Part shown: in pieces, positions 8,485 to 15,450 of the stretch
How the letters are laid out: every line of letters starts with the position of its first letter
How positions within the stretch are numbered: the first letter of the stretch is position 1
Assembly (NCBI GenBank): GCA_017547085.1
Contig: JAFYQM010000021.1
Span: 41,396-105,395 of the forward strand
DNA length: 64,000 nucleotides
Origin: Oscillibacter sp.
GTDB lineage: Bacteria; Bacillota; Clostridia; Oscillospirales; Oscillospiraceae
Reading direction: 5' to 3'
Made by a program: the position numbers and the translations under genes
The notes under the pieces: generated by a model
The model's database searches: none
Seen by the model: only the letters and a program-made list of their open reading frames with translations
Told to the model about the DNA's origin: nothing

Positions 8485-9624
8485 TTACTTCTCTATTTTG
8501 GCGCGGCGCTTATAGGCGCCGTACAGCAGCATGAATTTCAGCACGTTACGTTCTGGAGAAACCAGCTCGTAATAGGCATCCACCGTGGAAAACACCAGCG
8601 CATGCCTGCCGTGGATCTGCAGATCCAGAATTTTGTCCAGCGGAATCTCCGTTCCTCCACAGGTGATCGCCTCTGATGTGATCTGTGCCGCACCACTGTC
8701 CACCACGGATTCCTTGTGGTTCGCCACCGTGGAAAGAACGGCATTCGGCAGCATATAAGCCGCACCGCGGTCTGCCGCGTATTCCACTTCCTCCCGCTGC
8801 CATGCAGCCAGTTCCCTGACGGTGGTAAAGGAGGTTCCCTGCAGCATGCCGTACTCGTCATACCGGAAGGCATGGCCGCAAGTGCCGCAAGCTACCGTAT
8901 CACCGCGGGAGCGAATGGTATCCAACGCACCGCACTGGGGGCAGATAAACAGCAGGTTTTCTATTTGCTCGGCAAGGCCTTTGCCGCGGTAGCGCTTCGG
9001 TTCTGCCAGCTGCCGCGCATAGGCGTCCTCATACAGGTCCCGCACAATGGCAGCATTGATCTCGTCCACGCTCATCTGCGCCAACTGCTCTTTGGTGTAA
9101 ACATGGACCGGCGCGCCGTGAACATACCCGCGGCGGGTATTTTTCCCGCTCCAGTTGGGACTTGCAAAGTAACCTCCCACGATTTTGTATGTAACCAACC
9201 CGCAGCGGGCACTTTTGACCGTTCTGCCTGTAGACGGCAGGATCGGATTGGTAACGCCGTCCCAGCAGCGGGCGCCTTCGGCAAAAATGCAGACACTGGC
9301 GCCGCCCTTGACCTTCCGCAGCACCTCCATGGTGGTCGAGGCCCCCAACGTTCCCTTGGGCCGCATAATGGGTGCAAAACAGCTTTTCAGCAGTTCATAC
9401 CAACGTTTCCAGCGGGCAATGTGCTCGCTGCCCACAAAATACATCTGCCGTGGAAAGCTGGCTCCCAAAAACAGGGGATCGTAATCCGTGGTGTGATTGG
9501 AAAGAACGATATAGTTCTCCGGCAGGTTTCTTGCCACCGTAAAGGTATATCCAAATTTCAGCCAGAGAAACACCACGATAATAGGTCGCACCAGCTTATA
9601 GAAAAAGACATGTTTCTTGTTCAT
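8485..9624 (-). CDS. PlsC-type lysophospholipid acyltransferase with C-terminal zinc ribbon
   Basis: 379 aa. The N-terminal half has the NHx4D acyltransferase motif (SNHTTDYDPLF) and the glycerophosphate-site motif IFAEGARCWDG, as in 1-acylglycerol-3-phosphate acyltransferases, after a hydrophobic N-terminal segment. Beyond about residue 225 is a zinc ribbon, CPQCGALDTI...CGTCGHAF, then an uncharacterised tail of about 100 residues. The chosen ATG 9624 (MNKKHVFFYK) is where family similarity begins; the open frame runs 46 codons further upstream into an AT-rich promoter-like region. PlsC enzymes work at the inner membrane face in phosphatidic acid synthesis. The zinc ribbon is an unusual addition. 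Confidence 0.8.
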   Translation of the reverse strand: MNKKHVFFYKLVRPIIVVFLWLKFGYTFTVARNLPENYIVLSNHTTDYDPLFLGASFPRQMYFVGSEHIARWKRWYELLKSCFAPIMRPKGTLGASTTMEVLRKVKGGASVCIFAEGARCWDGVTNPILPSTGRTVKSARCGLVTYKIVGGYFASPNWSGKNTRRGYVHGAPVHVYTKEQLAQMSVDEINAAIVRDLYEDAYARQLAEPKRYRGKGLAEQIENLLFICPQCGALDTIRSRGDTVACGTCGHAFRYDEYGMLQGTSFTTVRELAAWQREEVEYAADRGAAYMLPNAVLSTVANHKESVVDSGAAQITSEAITCGGTEIPLDKILDLQIHGRHALVFSTVDAYYELVSPERNVLKFMLLYGAYKRRAKIEK

Positions 9625-9827
9625 ATAGTACCGCCAAATTCCGTTCGTTTTCGGGTCTTCCGGTTCGGATTCTTTTCCTATTATAAAGGCAAACCATGGA
9701 TTTCTCAAGTATGGAATTGATTCTGGTGTTCCAAAAACAGGAAACCTGTTGAAGGTTGCCACTTTTTGCAGGAGTTGGGAACACAGATTTTTTCAATTCC
9801 GCACCAGCTTATACCTGTCTTTTCGCA

Positions 9828-9862
9828 AAAACAGGTCATCCGCATAACAGATGACCTGTTTT
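9828..9862 (-). terminator. Terminator after the DnaQ-like/EndA-like genes
   Basis: A perfect 12-bp stem (9828-9839 with 9851-9862) with T-rich flanks on both sides lies just downstream of the minus-strand gene ending at 9866. The rest of 9625-9865 is non-coding spacer. Confidence 0.75.
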
Positions 9863-9865
9863 AAT

Positions 9866-10543
9866 TCAACTCAGCTCATACAGGGGCTTGATCCGCTGGT
9901 AGGGCTGCTTTCGATATGTCACAGAAGAAATGGGCCGGCCGGAAACCCCATACTTCGGGTGGGTTCCGAACAGGTCGATGTACTGCTCCAGATCATCCTG
10001 CTCGGCCGCCATGGCCTCCAACAGCGCCACTGTGGCACGGGCGTCATCCACAGCACGGTGGCTGTTGACCACCTGATCCCCCAGACCGTAGGCATCGATG
10101 GCATTGCACAGCTTGTGGGGGTAATCCCGCCGGTCTCGATATACCGTCAGCGCATCCAGAAAGCGAGGCGCCCGCAGTACCCCCACCTGTCCACTGGGCC
10201 TGAGAAAATGGTAGAGGAAATTCAGATCGAACTGGGCGTTATAGGCCACCAGCAGCGGCCGCTCCGCACCGTCCAGCAGGCGGCAGAATGCATCCACCGC
10301 CTCTGCCTGCTCCACACCTTCGGTCAGCAGCTGCAGGTCGGTGATCCCGGTCAATTCCGTGATAAACGGAGGCAGCAACTCTCCCTCCGGCAGGCGGATC
10401 AGCACATTGAGACTATCCGTTTCCACGCCGTCTTCAAGGGCCACCGCGCCCAATTCAATGATCCGGTCCTTCCCGAATTCGATGCCGGTGGTCTCCGTAT
10501 CAAAAATCACAATGCGGTCAAACTGCTCAAAAAGCTGTTTCAT
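9866..10543 (-). CDS. DEDDh 3'-5' exonuclease (DnaQ/PolC-type)
   Basis: 225 aa. The four acidic residues of the DEDDh fold are visible: VIFDTETTGIEFGKDRIIEL (first D and E), AYNAQFDLNFL (second D), and HRAVDDARATVALLEAM with the catalytic His and last Asp. The family removes nucleotides from 3' ends, in proofreading, repair or RNA turnover; a free-standing protein of this size is not necessarily part of a polymerase. Its ATG overlaps the stop of the nuclease gene upstream (ATGA), which indicates translational coupling. Confidence 0.87.
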   Translation of the reverse strand: MKQLFEQFDRIVIFDTETTGIEFGKDRIIELGAVALEDGVETDSLNVLIRLPEGELLPPFITELTGITDLQLLTEGVEQAEAVDAFCRLLDGAERPLLVAYNAQFDLNFLYHFLRPSGQVGVLRAPRFLDALTVYRDRRDYPHKLCNAIDAYGLGDQVVNSHRAVDDARATVALLEAMAAEQDDLEQYIDLFGTHPKYGVSGRPISSVTYRKQPYQRIKPLYELS

Positions 10544-11268
10544 CAGGCTGCCTCATCTTCCGCCAGCCAGTTTTCTCCAGTGGCATAGTCAATCTCCACA
10601 CCGGGCTGCACGTTATAGCAAAAGACATTGTAGCAGACCCCATCGCCTGCATCCTCCACGGAGTAGGCCTCCATCCGTACGCCCTTTGCCACCAGATCAC
10701 TCCCCTCAAACACAGGAGTCACACGGTAAAGCACATGGTTTTCCGTTTCCTTCACATAGTCCGCCACCATGTCCTCAAAGGGCAGCATGCCGTCCACGTT
10801 CATATAGCGGGTGCCGGTGATCAGATTCTTTTCGTTGGCGTTTTCTCCGGTCAACTGGAATCCGATCAGATGGCAGCGGTTATAAAGCGCCTCGCCATTC
10901 ACAAAGTCGTAAAACTCCTGTTCCCAACCGGTGGGTTTTATGCTGCTGATATCACCACGCTTCTCCGTGGGCATCATCTCCACGCCCACACAGGCCTCCG
11001 TGACACCGCAGCGGCCCAGATAGTCCAGTTCGGAATAAAATTCGTATCCGCCTTCTGCGGCTTCGGTCAGTTCCTCTTCCGTGAACGACGGCTGGTTATC
11101 ATCAATGACCACAAACGGATCGCCTGCATAAGCGGGGATGTCCTCCATGGTGTAAGTCTCCACCTGAGATGCCTGATACATGCGGTAGCCCGTGATCGCA
11201 ATACACAGAACAATCAGGAGGATCAGCTCTGTGCGGGACATTTTTTTACTGTTCTTTTTCTTTGCCAT
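10543..11268 (-). CDS. Membrane-anchored DNA/RNA non-specific endonuclease (EndA-like)
   Basis: 241 aa. A basic N-terminus (MAKKKNSKKMSRTE) is followed by one membrane segment at about 13-28, so the enzyme probably faces outward. The betabeta-alpha-metal nuclease core is seen as YNRCHLIGFQLTG, where the family usually has DRGH, followed by ANEKNLITGTRYMNVDGM with the metal-ligand Asn. The His is kept while the flanking DRG reads NRC. Related proteins degrade incoming DNA during uptake or serve as nutritional nucleases. The stop codon overlaps the exonuclease start, so the two form one unit. Confidence 0.78.
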   Translation of the reverse strand: MAKKKNSKKMSRTELILLIVLCIAITGYRMYQASQVETYTMEDIPAYAGDPFVVIDDNQPSFTEEELTEAAEGGYEFYSELDYLGRCGVTEACVGVEMMPTEKRGDISSIKPTGWEQEFYDFVNGEALYNRCHLIGFQLTGENANEKNLITGTRYMNVDGMLPFEDMVADYVKETENHVLYRVTPVFEGSDLVAKGVRMEAYSVEDAGDGVCYNVFCYNVQPGVEIDYATGENWLAEDEAA

Positions 11269-11273
11269 ATGTC

Positions 11274-11675
11274 TTACTCTTTTCTCTGATAGATTTCCCG
11301 GGTGATGGTTTCATGGGAGCTGCCTGCAAACTCACTGACGGATTCCAGCCGGAATCCGCTTAAATCCAAGTCGAACCGCAGGTCCGCCGGATAGGTCCGG
11401 TTCCAGCGGTACAACACCACCGCTTCCACCCGGTCCGCCACAGTGTTTACGGAGCGGTCTTCCACAAAGCAGACCTCACCCTCCGCTGCTTTGTCCAGAA
11501 ACGCATCGTCTGCCCGTGCGCCGTCGGGAAACAGCGGCACAGAATAGGGCGCTACCCACAGCGTCCGCCCACTGCACCAATCCAGCAGGTCAGCCTGCTG
11601 GGCACGGTCACGGCTCTGACGCCGCCGGTTGAACATCATGCCGTTCTTGTCATCGACACAGACTGCAATGATCAT
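11274..11675 (-). CDS. Conserved clostridial protein of unknown function
   Basis: 133 aa, starting at ATG 11675 after a GGAGGG site. It begins MIIAVCVDDKNGMMFNRRRQ, a pattern reminiscent of the first strand and loop of dihydrofolate-reductase-like folds, and contains SGRTLWVAPYS. I recall homologous proteins of similar size in related anaerobes without a firm function. No membrane segment or metal-binding cluster is seen. It ends five bases before the EndA-like gene and so is probably the first gene of that three-gene unit. Confidence 0.65.
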   Translation of the reverse strand: MIIAVCVDDKNGMMFNRRRQSRDRAQQADLLDWCSGRTLWVAPYSVPLFPDGARADDAFLDKAAEGEVCFVEDRSVNTVADRVEAVVLYRWNRTYPADLRFDLDLSGFRLESVSEFAGSSHETITREIYQRKE

Positions 11676-11797
11676 AAATACCCTCCGTTCCCTGTGTTTG
11701 TTCCACTATACCAGTTTCCTGCCGTTTTTTCAACGGTGCATCATCCCGTCTTTTCCGGCAACACTAACGAAAATCCCATGAACAGGAGGAACCATCC

Positions 11798-12604
11798 ATG
11801 TTCCGTTACCGCATCTTTCTCGCGCTACTGGCTCCGCTTCTGGTACTCACGATCCTGCGCCAGCCCGATACCATCCCCGCCGATTCTCCCGTCGCCATTC
11901 CGGCTTCCGCGGGAAACTGGGGGCTTTCCTTCCCCACAGAAGGAGAATCCCCCACCGGCAATGCCACCACAGAAGATCTGGCACAGTACAACGCCTGCTA
12001 TCTGGGCGACATCTCCAAAAAAGTCATCTATCTGACCTTTGACTGCGGCTATGAAAACGGCTATACGGAACCGATTTTAGACGCACTGAAAAAGCACAAC
12101 GCCCCCGCCGCCTTTTTCATTGTCGGAACCATGCTGGACACTGCGCCGGACATCGTCCGCCGCATGGCGGCGGAGGGGCATATCGTAGGCAACCACACCA
12201 ACAGCCACCCGGACATGTCCGCCATCTCTGATCCGGCAGCGTTTCAAAAGGAATTGGATGCGCTTTCCGCCAAATACCGTGAGGTCGTAGGCGAGGACAT
12301 GCTCCCGTTTTACCGCCCGCCGCAGGGCAAATACAGCAAGGAGAATCTGCGCAACGCCCATGCCGCGGGCTATACCACCGTGTTCTGGAGCCTTGCCTAT
12401 GTGGACTGGTATGTGGATGACCAGCCCACCGCGGAGGCAGCTTACGCCAAGCTGCTGCCCCGCATTCACGACGGAGCCATTGTCCTGCTGCACTCTACCT
12501 CCGCCACCAACGCTTCCATTCTGGACGATCTGCTGACCAAATGGGAGGACATGGGCTACACCTTCGCCTCTCTGGAAGAACTGCCCATCTGCCAAAAAAG
12601 CTGA
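11798..12604 (+). CDS. PdaA-like polysaccharide deacetylase
   Basis: 268 aa with an N-terminal signal or membrane segment at about 4-20. The NodB/CE4 domain begins KKVIYLTFDCGYENGYT (the metal-site Asp in TFD) and continues with HIVGNHTNSHPDM, which supplies the HxxxH metal ligands, then PFYRPPQGKYS and AIVLLHSTSATNA. The TFDxGYENG variant is typical of PdaA, which deacetylates N-acetylmuramic acid to allow muramic delta-lactam formation in spore cortex. This hints at a sporulation lineage, although CE4 enzymes with other cell-wall roles are close relatives. ATG 11798 follows AGGAGG. Confidence 0.85.
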   Translation: MFRYRIFLALLAPLLVLTILRQPDTIPADSPVAIPASAGNWGLSFPTEGESPTGNATTEDLAQYNACYLGDISKKVIYLTFDCGYENGYTEPILDALKKHNAPAAFFIVGTMLDTAPDIVRRMAAEGHIVGNHTNSHPDMSAISDPAAFQKELDALSAKYREVVGEDMLPFYRPPQGKYSKENLRNAHAAGYTTVFWSLAYVDWYVDDQPTAEAAYAKLLPRIHDGAIVLLHSTSATNASILDDLLTKWEDMGYTFASLEELPICQKS

Positions 12605-12630
12605 TATTTTACCCTTTTGTAACTTTTTTC

Positions 12631-12668
12631 TCTCGGTTTTCCTGTATAATGCAGTCAGTAAACCGAGA
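12631..12668 (+). promoter_or_regulatory. Putative promoter and operator dyad of traX-like gene
   Basis: A consensus TATAAT (12645-12650) lies 30 bases before the ATG. It sits inside a perfect 9-bp inverted repeat, TCTCGGTTT (12631-12639) and AAACCGAGA (12660-12668), spaced by 20 bases. A good -35 box at 17 bases is not evident (TTGTAA at 12617 is 22 bases away), so an activator or another sigma factor is possible. Confidence 0.45.
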
Positions 12669-12679
12669 GGAGAAATGAT

Positions 12680-13444
12680 ATGCCGCAGGAAACCGTTTCC
12701 ACCCCACCATCCCTTCGTCCCCCACTCTTTGGCGGGATCAGTGCCTCTGCATTGCGTGTACTGGCCATGGTCACCATGCTGCTGGACCACATGTGGGCCA
12801 CGGTCATTCCCGGCAATTTCTGGATGACCTGCGTGGGCCGTCTGGCCTTTCCCATCTTCGCTTTTCAAATTGCGGAAGGCTTTTTTCACACCGCTAACCG
12901 CCGCCGCTATGTCAAACGCCTGCTGGTCACGGCCCTGATTGCTGAAATTCCCTTCGATCTGGTGCAGGGCAGCACCGTTTTTTATCCGTTCCATCAAAAC
13001 ACCATTTTCACCCTGCTTTTAGGCTTGTGGGCTGTCTGCATCATCGACGCTGCCCGCGCAGACCATACGCCCCACAGTTGGCTGCAATGCAGCGGCAAGC
13101 TGCTGGGCATCTGGTTGCTCTCCCTCATCGGCATGGTGGATTACGGATGGAAAGGGGTTGCAACCGTGGTGGTTTTCTATCTGTTCCGCAATTTCCGCGG
13201 TGCCCGTCTTTGCCAGTTGGCAGCCATGGTCATTCTGCACAGCCTGCTGATGGAAGGACAGGTTTTCCCCTTATTTGACGGCGCGTATTCCCTTCCGGTC
13301 CAGAGCCTTGCCATTCTGGCGCTGATCCCCATCTGGCTGTATAACGGCAAGCGCGGTTTTGGTGGAAAGGCCTTCCAATACGCCGCCTATGGGTTCTATC
13401 CCCTGCACCTGATCGTCCTGTATCTGATTTTCTCCCTCCGCTGA
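12680..13444 (+). CDS. TraX-family membrane protein
   Basis: 254 aa with about eight membrane segments. The TraX family pattern is present: an N-terminal LRVLAMVTMLLDHMWATV, then GRLAFPIFAFQIAEGFFHT, RLLVTALIAEIPFDL and a C-terminal GFYPLHLIVLYLIF. Named after the F-plasmid pilin acetylase TraX, chromosomal homologues are widespread in Firmicutes and belong to a membrane acyltransferase-like group whose substrates are mostly unknown. GAGGAG lies seven bases before ATG 12680. It is a single-gene unit with its own promoter and shared terminator. Confidence 0.85.
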   Translation: MPQETVSTPPSLRPPLFGGISASALRVLAMVTMLLDHMWATVIPGNFWMTCVGRLAFPIFAFQIAEGFFHTANRRRYVKRLLVTALIAEIPFDLVQGSTVFYPFHQNTIFTLLLGLWAVCIIDAARADHTPHSWLQCSGKLLGIWLLSLIGMVDYGWKGVATVVVFYLFRNFRGARLCQLAAMVILHSLLMEGQVFPLFDGAYSLPVQSLAILALIPIWLYNGKRGFGGKAFQYAAYGFYPLHLIVLYLIFSLR

Positions 13445-13452
13445 GGTTGAGT

Positions 13453-13483
13453 AAAAGCCGCTCCGTCAAACGGGGCGGCTTTT
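13453..13483. terminator. Bidirectional terminator between traX-like and BSH-type genes
   Basis: A 13-bp stem with one wobble (13453-13465 with 13471-13483) is flanked by A and T runs, so it can stop transcription from both converging genes. The stop codon of the minus-strand hydrolase (13466-13468) falls in the hairpin loop. Confidence 0.85.
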
Positions 13484-14455
13484 TGCGTTCTGAATTTGAA
13501 CATGCAGTTGGGTTTCCATCGGATAGGAGACCAGTTCCGTTCCATCCAGATCCTCCTGATGCAGGTCCACACCCAGCACCTGAGGATCCTGATAAGTTGT
13601 ATAGTAGTAAATCCCCTTTTCGGTATTGCAGCAGGAGGAATAGACGGTGATCTCATTGCCCGTATCCAGCCGGACACAGCCGCGGGTCTGAGCCACTGTC
13701 TGCAGGATGTGGAAAAACTGGCTAATGCTCTCCTCCTCCGTTTCTCCGGAGAGGGAATGCAGTCTGGTGAATGCCGCCCGTACAAATCGGGACGCGGAAG
13801 ACAAGTCCCCCGGCAACCCAATGGCTCCCATCCCGCGGCTGTCGGGTGTCAGGCCCATTCCGTCCAGCAGCGGATTTTGAGGCTCCGAGGCCGTCAAATT
13901 CCGAAACTGCTCCAGATGGCTCAAATGATAGGGAAAAGGCGGTGCGTTGGTCAGCACGCCTACGGGATTTTCATAAATCCGCAGCCCATCTTTCAACGGC
14001 TCCACTACGATACTCCCCGTTTTGTCGGCCAGCATCCAGTGCAGCGGCGTAACCGGCAAGGCTTCACTGAAATCAATGCATCCCAGCCGCGTCTGTTCCA
14101 GTAACTGCCGCGCCTCATCCAGCGTTCCGCAATGTCCCAGCACCCATGGGATCAATTCAAAGGGTGCGACCATTTCCACTCCGTCTTCTACACGCTCATA
14201 GAACGCATACTCCGGAAAGCGCAGCCCCGCCATGGACAGTCCCTTTTCATTAACGGCGTCATAGTAAAGCGGATACCCCTTTTGCACATACGCCACGCCG
14301 ATCATGGCATGGTGGGAAGCGATGGTCTTCCCGCTCCGGAAAGAAAACGCATAGTTTCTGGGCGTGACCGTCACGGATTCCCCATAGGAAAACTCCAGAT
14401 CCAGATTTCGTCCAAAATAATGATCCTTTGTCTGATAGGTCACAGCTGTGCACAT
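13466..14455 (-). CDS. Choloylglycine hydrolase family enzyme (bile salt hydrolase or penicillin V acylase type)
   Basis: 329 aa from ATG 14455, placing the nucleophile at Cys2 after Met removal, as the Ntn-hydrolase mechanism requires. Other catalytic positions match the family: R16 and D19 (FGRNLDL), N170 (GVLTNAPPFPYHL) and R223 (SSASRFVRAAF), plus NEKGLSMAGL. The signature GLPGDLSSASRFVRAAF is shared by bile salt hydrolases and penicillin V acylases, so the natural substrate (glycine/taurine bile amide or another acyl amide) is open. No signal peptide is seen, so it acts in the cytoplasm. GGGGGAG precedes the start. Monocistronic. Confidence 0.88.
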   Translation of the reverse strand: MCTAVTYQTKDHYFGRNLDLEFSYGESVTVTPRNYAFSFRSGKTIASHHAMIGVAYVQKGYPLYYDAVNEKGLSMAGLRFPEYAFYERVEDGVEMVAPFELIPWVLGHCGTLDEARQLLEQTRLGCIDFSEALPVTPLHWMLADKTGSIVVEPLKDGLRIYENPVGVLTNAPPFPYHLSHLEQFRNLTASEPQNPLLDGMGLTPDSRGMGAIGLPGDLSSASRFVRAAFTRLHSLSGETEEESISQFFHILQTVAQTRGCVRLDTGNEITVYSSCCNTEKGIYYYTTYQDPQVLGVDLHQEDLDGTELVSYPMETQLHVQIQNAKSRPV

Positions 14456-14524
14456 TGGCTCCCCCACCTTTCCTGTTCTCTCCAAAGGGTTCCCCCACCG
14501 CAGGATTTCATGCGCGGAAAGCCC

Positions 14525-14553
14525 TTGTCACTGCCTGCATCGTGAGATATAAT
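14525..14553 (+). promoter_or_regulatory. Promoter of the 100-residue protein gene
   Basis: TTGTCA (14525-14530) and TATAAT (14548-14553) are exactly 17 bases apart, 36 bases upstream of the ATG. Confidence 0.75.
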
Positions 14554-14589
14554 GATTTTATAAACAAAATTCACACAAAGGAGCCTGCC

Positions 14590-14892
14590 ATGAACATTCA
14601 ATATTCCCCCGAACTTTTGGAACACATGCAGAAAACCGGAAATACCTGTATTTTGGTAGAGTTGGTGGAGGTCACCTCTTCTGATTTGGAGATCACCGAA
14701 TTGCATGTCCGGTTGGCAGACCCCAAAACACGCGGCATTTTTCTGGAGAAAAAGGGATACCGGATCTTCAACACAGAGGTCGGAGAAGTCCTTCTCCCTC
14801 CCTATCCGCTGACATTTGAAGACACAGTAGAGTTCGGCCTGAAGAAATTTCTCTTCCTCAAATGGATCTCTCACAAGGGCATCAAGGTCTGA
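14590..14892 (+). CDS. Small protein, possibly HesB/CC-Se-motif-like, function unknown
   Basis: 100 aa. AAAGGAG lies six bases before ATG 14590, and a strong promoter and terminator bracket the gene, so it is very likely real. Features visible: an N-terminal helix YSPELLEHMQKTGNT, then alternating strands ILVELVEVTSSDLEITELHV, and later GYRIFNTEVGEVLLPPYPLT. The layout recalls small HesB-like proteins and the so-called CC/Se-motif selenoprotein relatives, with Ser-Ser where those have Cys-Cys/Sec. That comparison is tentative. No membrane segment, no metal cluster. Confidence 0.75.
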   Translation: MNIQYSPELLEHMQKTGNTCILVELVEVTSSDLEITELHVRLADPKTRGIFLEKKGYRIFNTEVGEVLLPPYPLTFEDTVEFGLKKFLFLKWISHKGIKV

Positions 14893-14926
14893 TGGCCTTC
14901 CTCCCCCTGCCCATGAAGCCCGCATC

Positions 14927-14957
14927 AGCAGACAGTTTACGCTGTCTGCTTCTTTTT
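14927..14957 (+). terminator. Terminator after the 100-residue protein gene
   Basis: A perfect 9-bp stem (14927-14935 with 14942-14950) and six-base loop, followed by TTCTTTTTT. Confidence 0.85.
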
Positions 14958-15095
14958 TAAGATGTCTCTGTTTCAAAGGCATCGGTCATACCGTCAACTC
15001 TCCTCAAAAATTATCTGTTTGTGCCAGATTTTCAGCGCTATTTTCTACTGTTTTCAGCAAAAGAACAGAAGATTTTTTAAAGGTATGATTTTTGA

Positions 15096-15124
15096 TTGTA
15101 TTTTAATTCTCCTCTATGTATAAT
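15096..15124 (+). promoter_or_regulatory. ilv operon promoter
   Basis: TTGTAT (15096-15101) and TATAAT (15119-15124) are 17 bases apart. Transcription from here would give a leader of about 320 nt before the first ilvB, containing the leader peptide and attenuator. Confidence 0.65.
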
Positions 15125-15196
15125 AAATCAACAAAAGAATCCGGTGCGGATATGCACGGATGCTTTTCCCGTTTTGAAACAGCGGAGGCCTTTTCC

Positions 15197-15343
15197 ATGT
15201 TCATGCTGATCGCTCTGATTATTATTTTGGCCCTGTACACTATTCCGGTACTGGTACGTCTGGTATCCCTGGAGAATGGTGCTTATGGTCGTGCCCGGAG
15301 CAGACAGCAAAGTGAACGGTTTTTATCCTCCGCAGTAATGTAA
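15197..15343 (+). CDS. Branched-chain amino acid leader peptide of the ilv operon (putative)
   Basis: 48 codons starting at ATG 15197, with GGAGG eight bases upstream. Of the first 25 residues, 15 are Leu, Ile or Val (seven L, five I, three V), including a run LIALIIILAL. The reading frame stops 25 bases before a strong terminator hairpin that precedes the first acetohydroxyacid synthase gene. This is the classic layout of transcription attenuation by ribosome stalling at Ile/Leu/Val codons. The same frame is open upstream to an ATG at 15116, which overlaps the -10 box and has no ribosome site. An alternative reading is a small one-span membrane protein. Confidence 0.6.
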   Translation: MFMLIALIIILALYTIPVLVRLVSLENGAYGRARSRQQSERFLSSAVM

Positions 15344-15368
15344 ACGGTTTGCTTGACAACGCTATCTG

Positions 15369-15405
15369 AAAACCTGTGGTCCGGCACAAGGACCACAGGT
15401 TTTTT
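15369..15405 (+). terminator. Attenuator terminator of the ilv operon
   Basis: A perfect 14-bp stem (15369-15382 with 15390-15403), seven-base loop and terminal T run lie between the leader peptide and ilvB, 46 bases before the ilvB ATG. No T-box consensus is seen in the leader. Confidence 0.8.
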
Positions 15406-15450
15406 CACATTCCGGCGGTTTTGAAACCGCACCGCAAAGGAGGACAAGCT

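Noticed and set aside
15116-15343. 75-codon version of the ilv leader starting at 15116
   Set aside because: Its start overlaps the predicted -10 box, so it would lie upstream of the transcript, and it lacks a ribosome site; the ATG at 15197 has GGAGG.
14958-15450. T-box riboswitch upstream of ilvB
   Set aside because: I looked for the conserved T-box antiterminator sequence before the terminator and did not find it; the leader contains a hydrophobic peptide instead.
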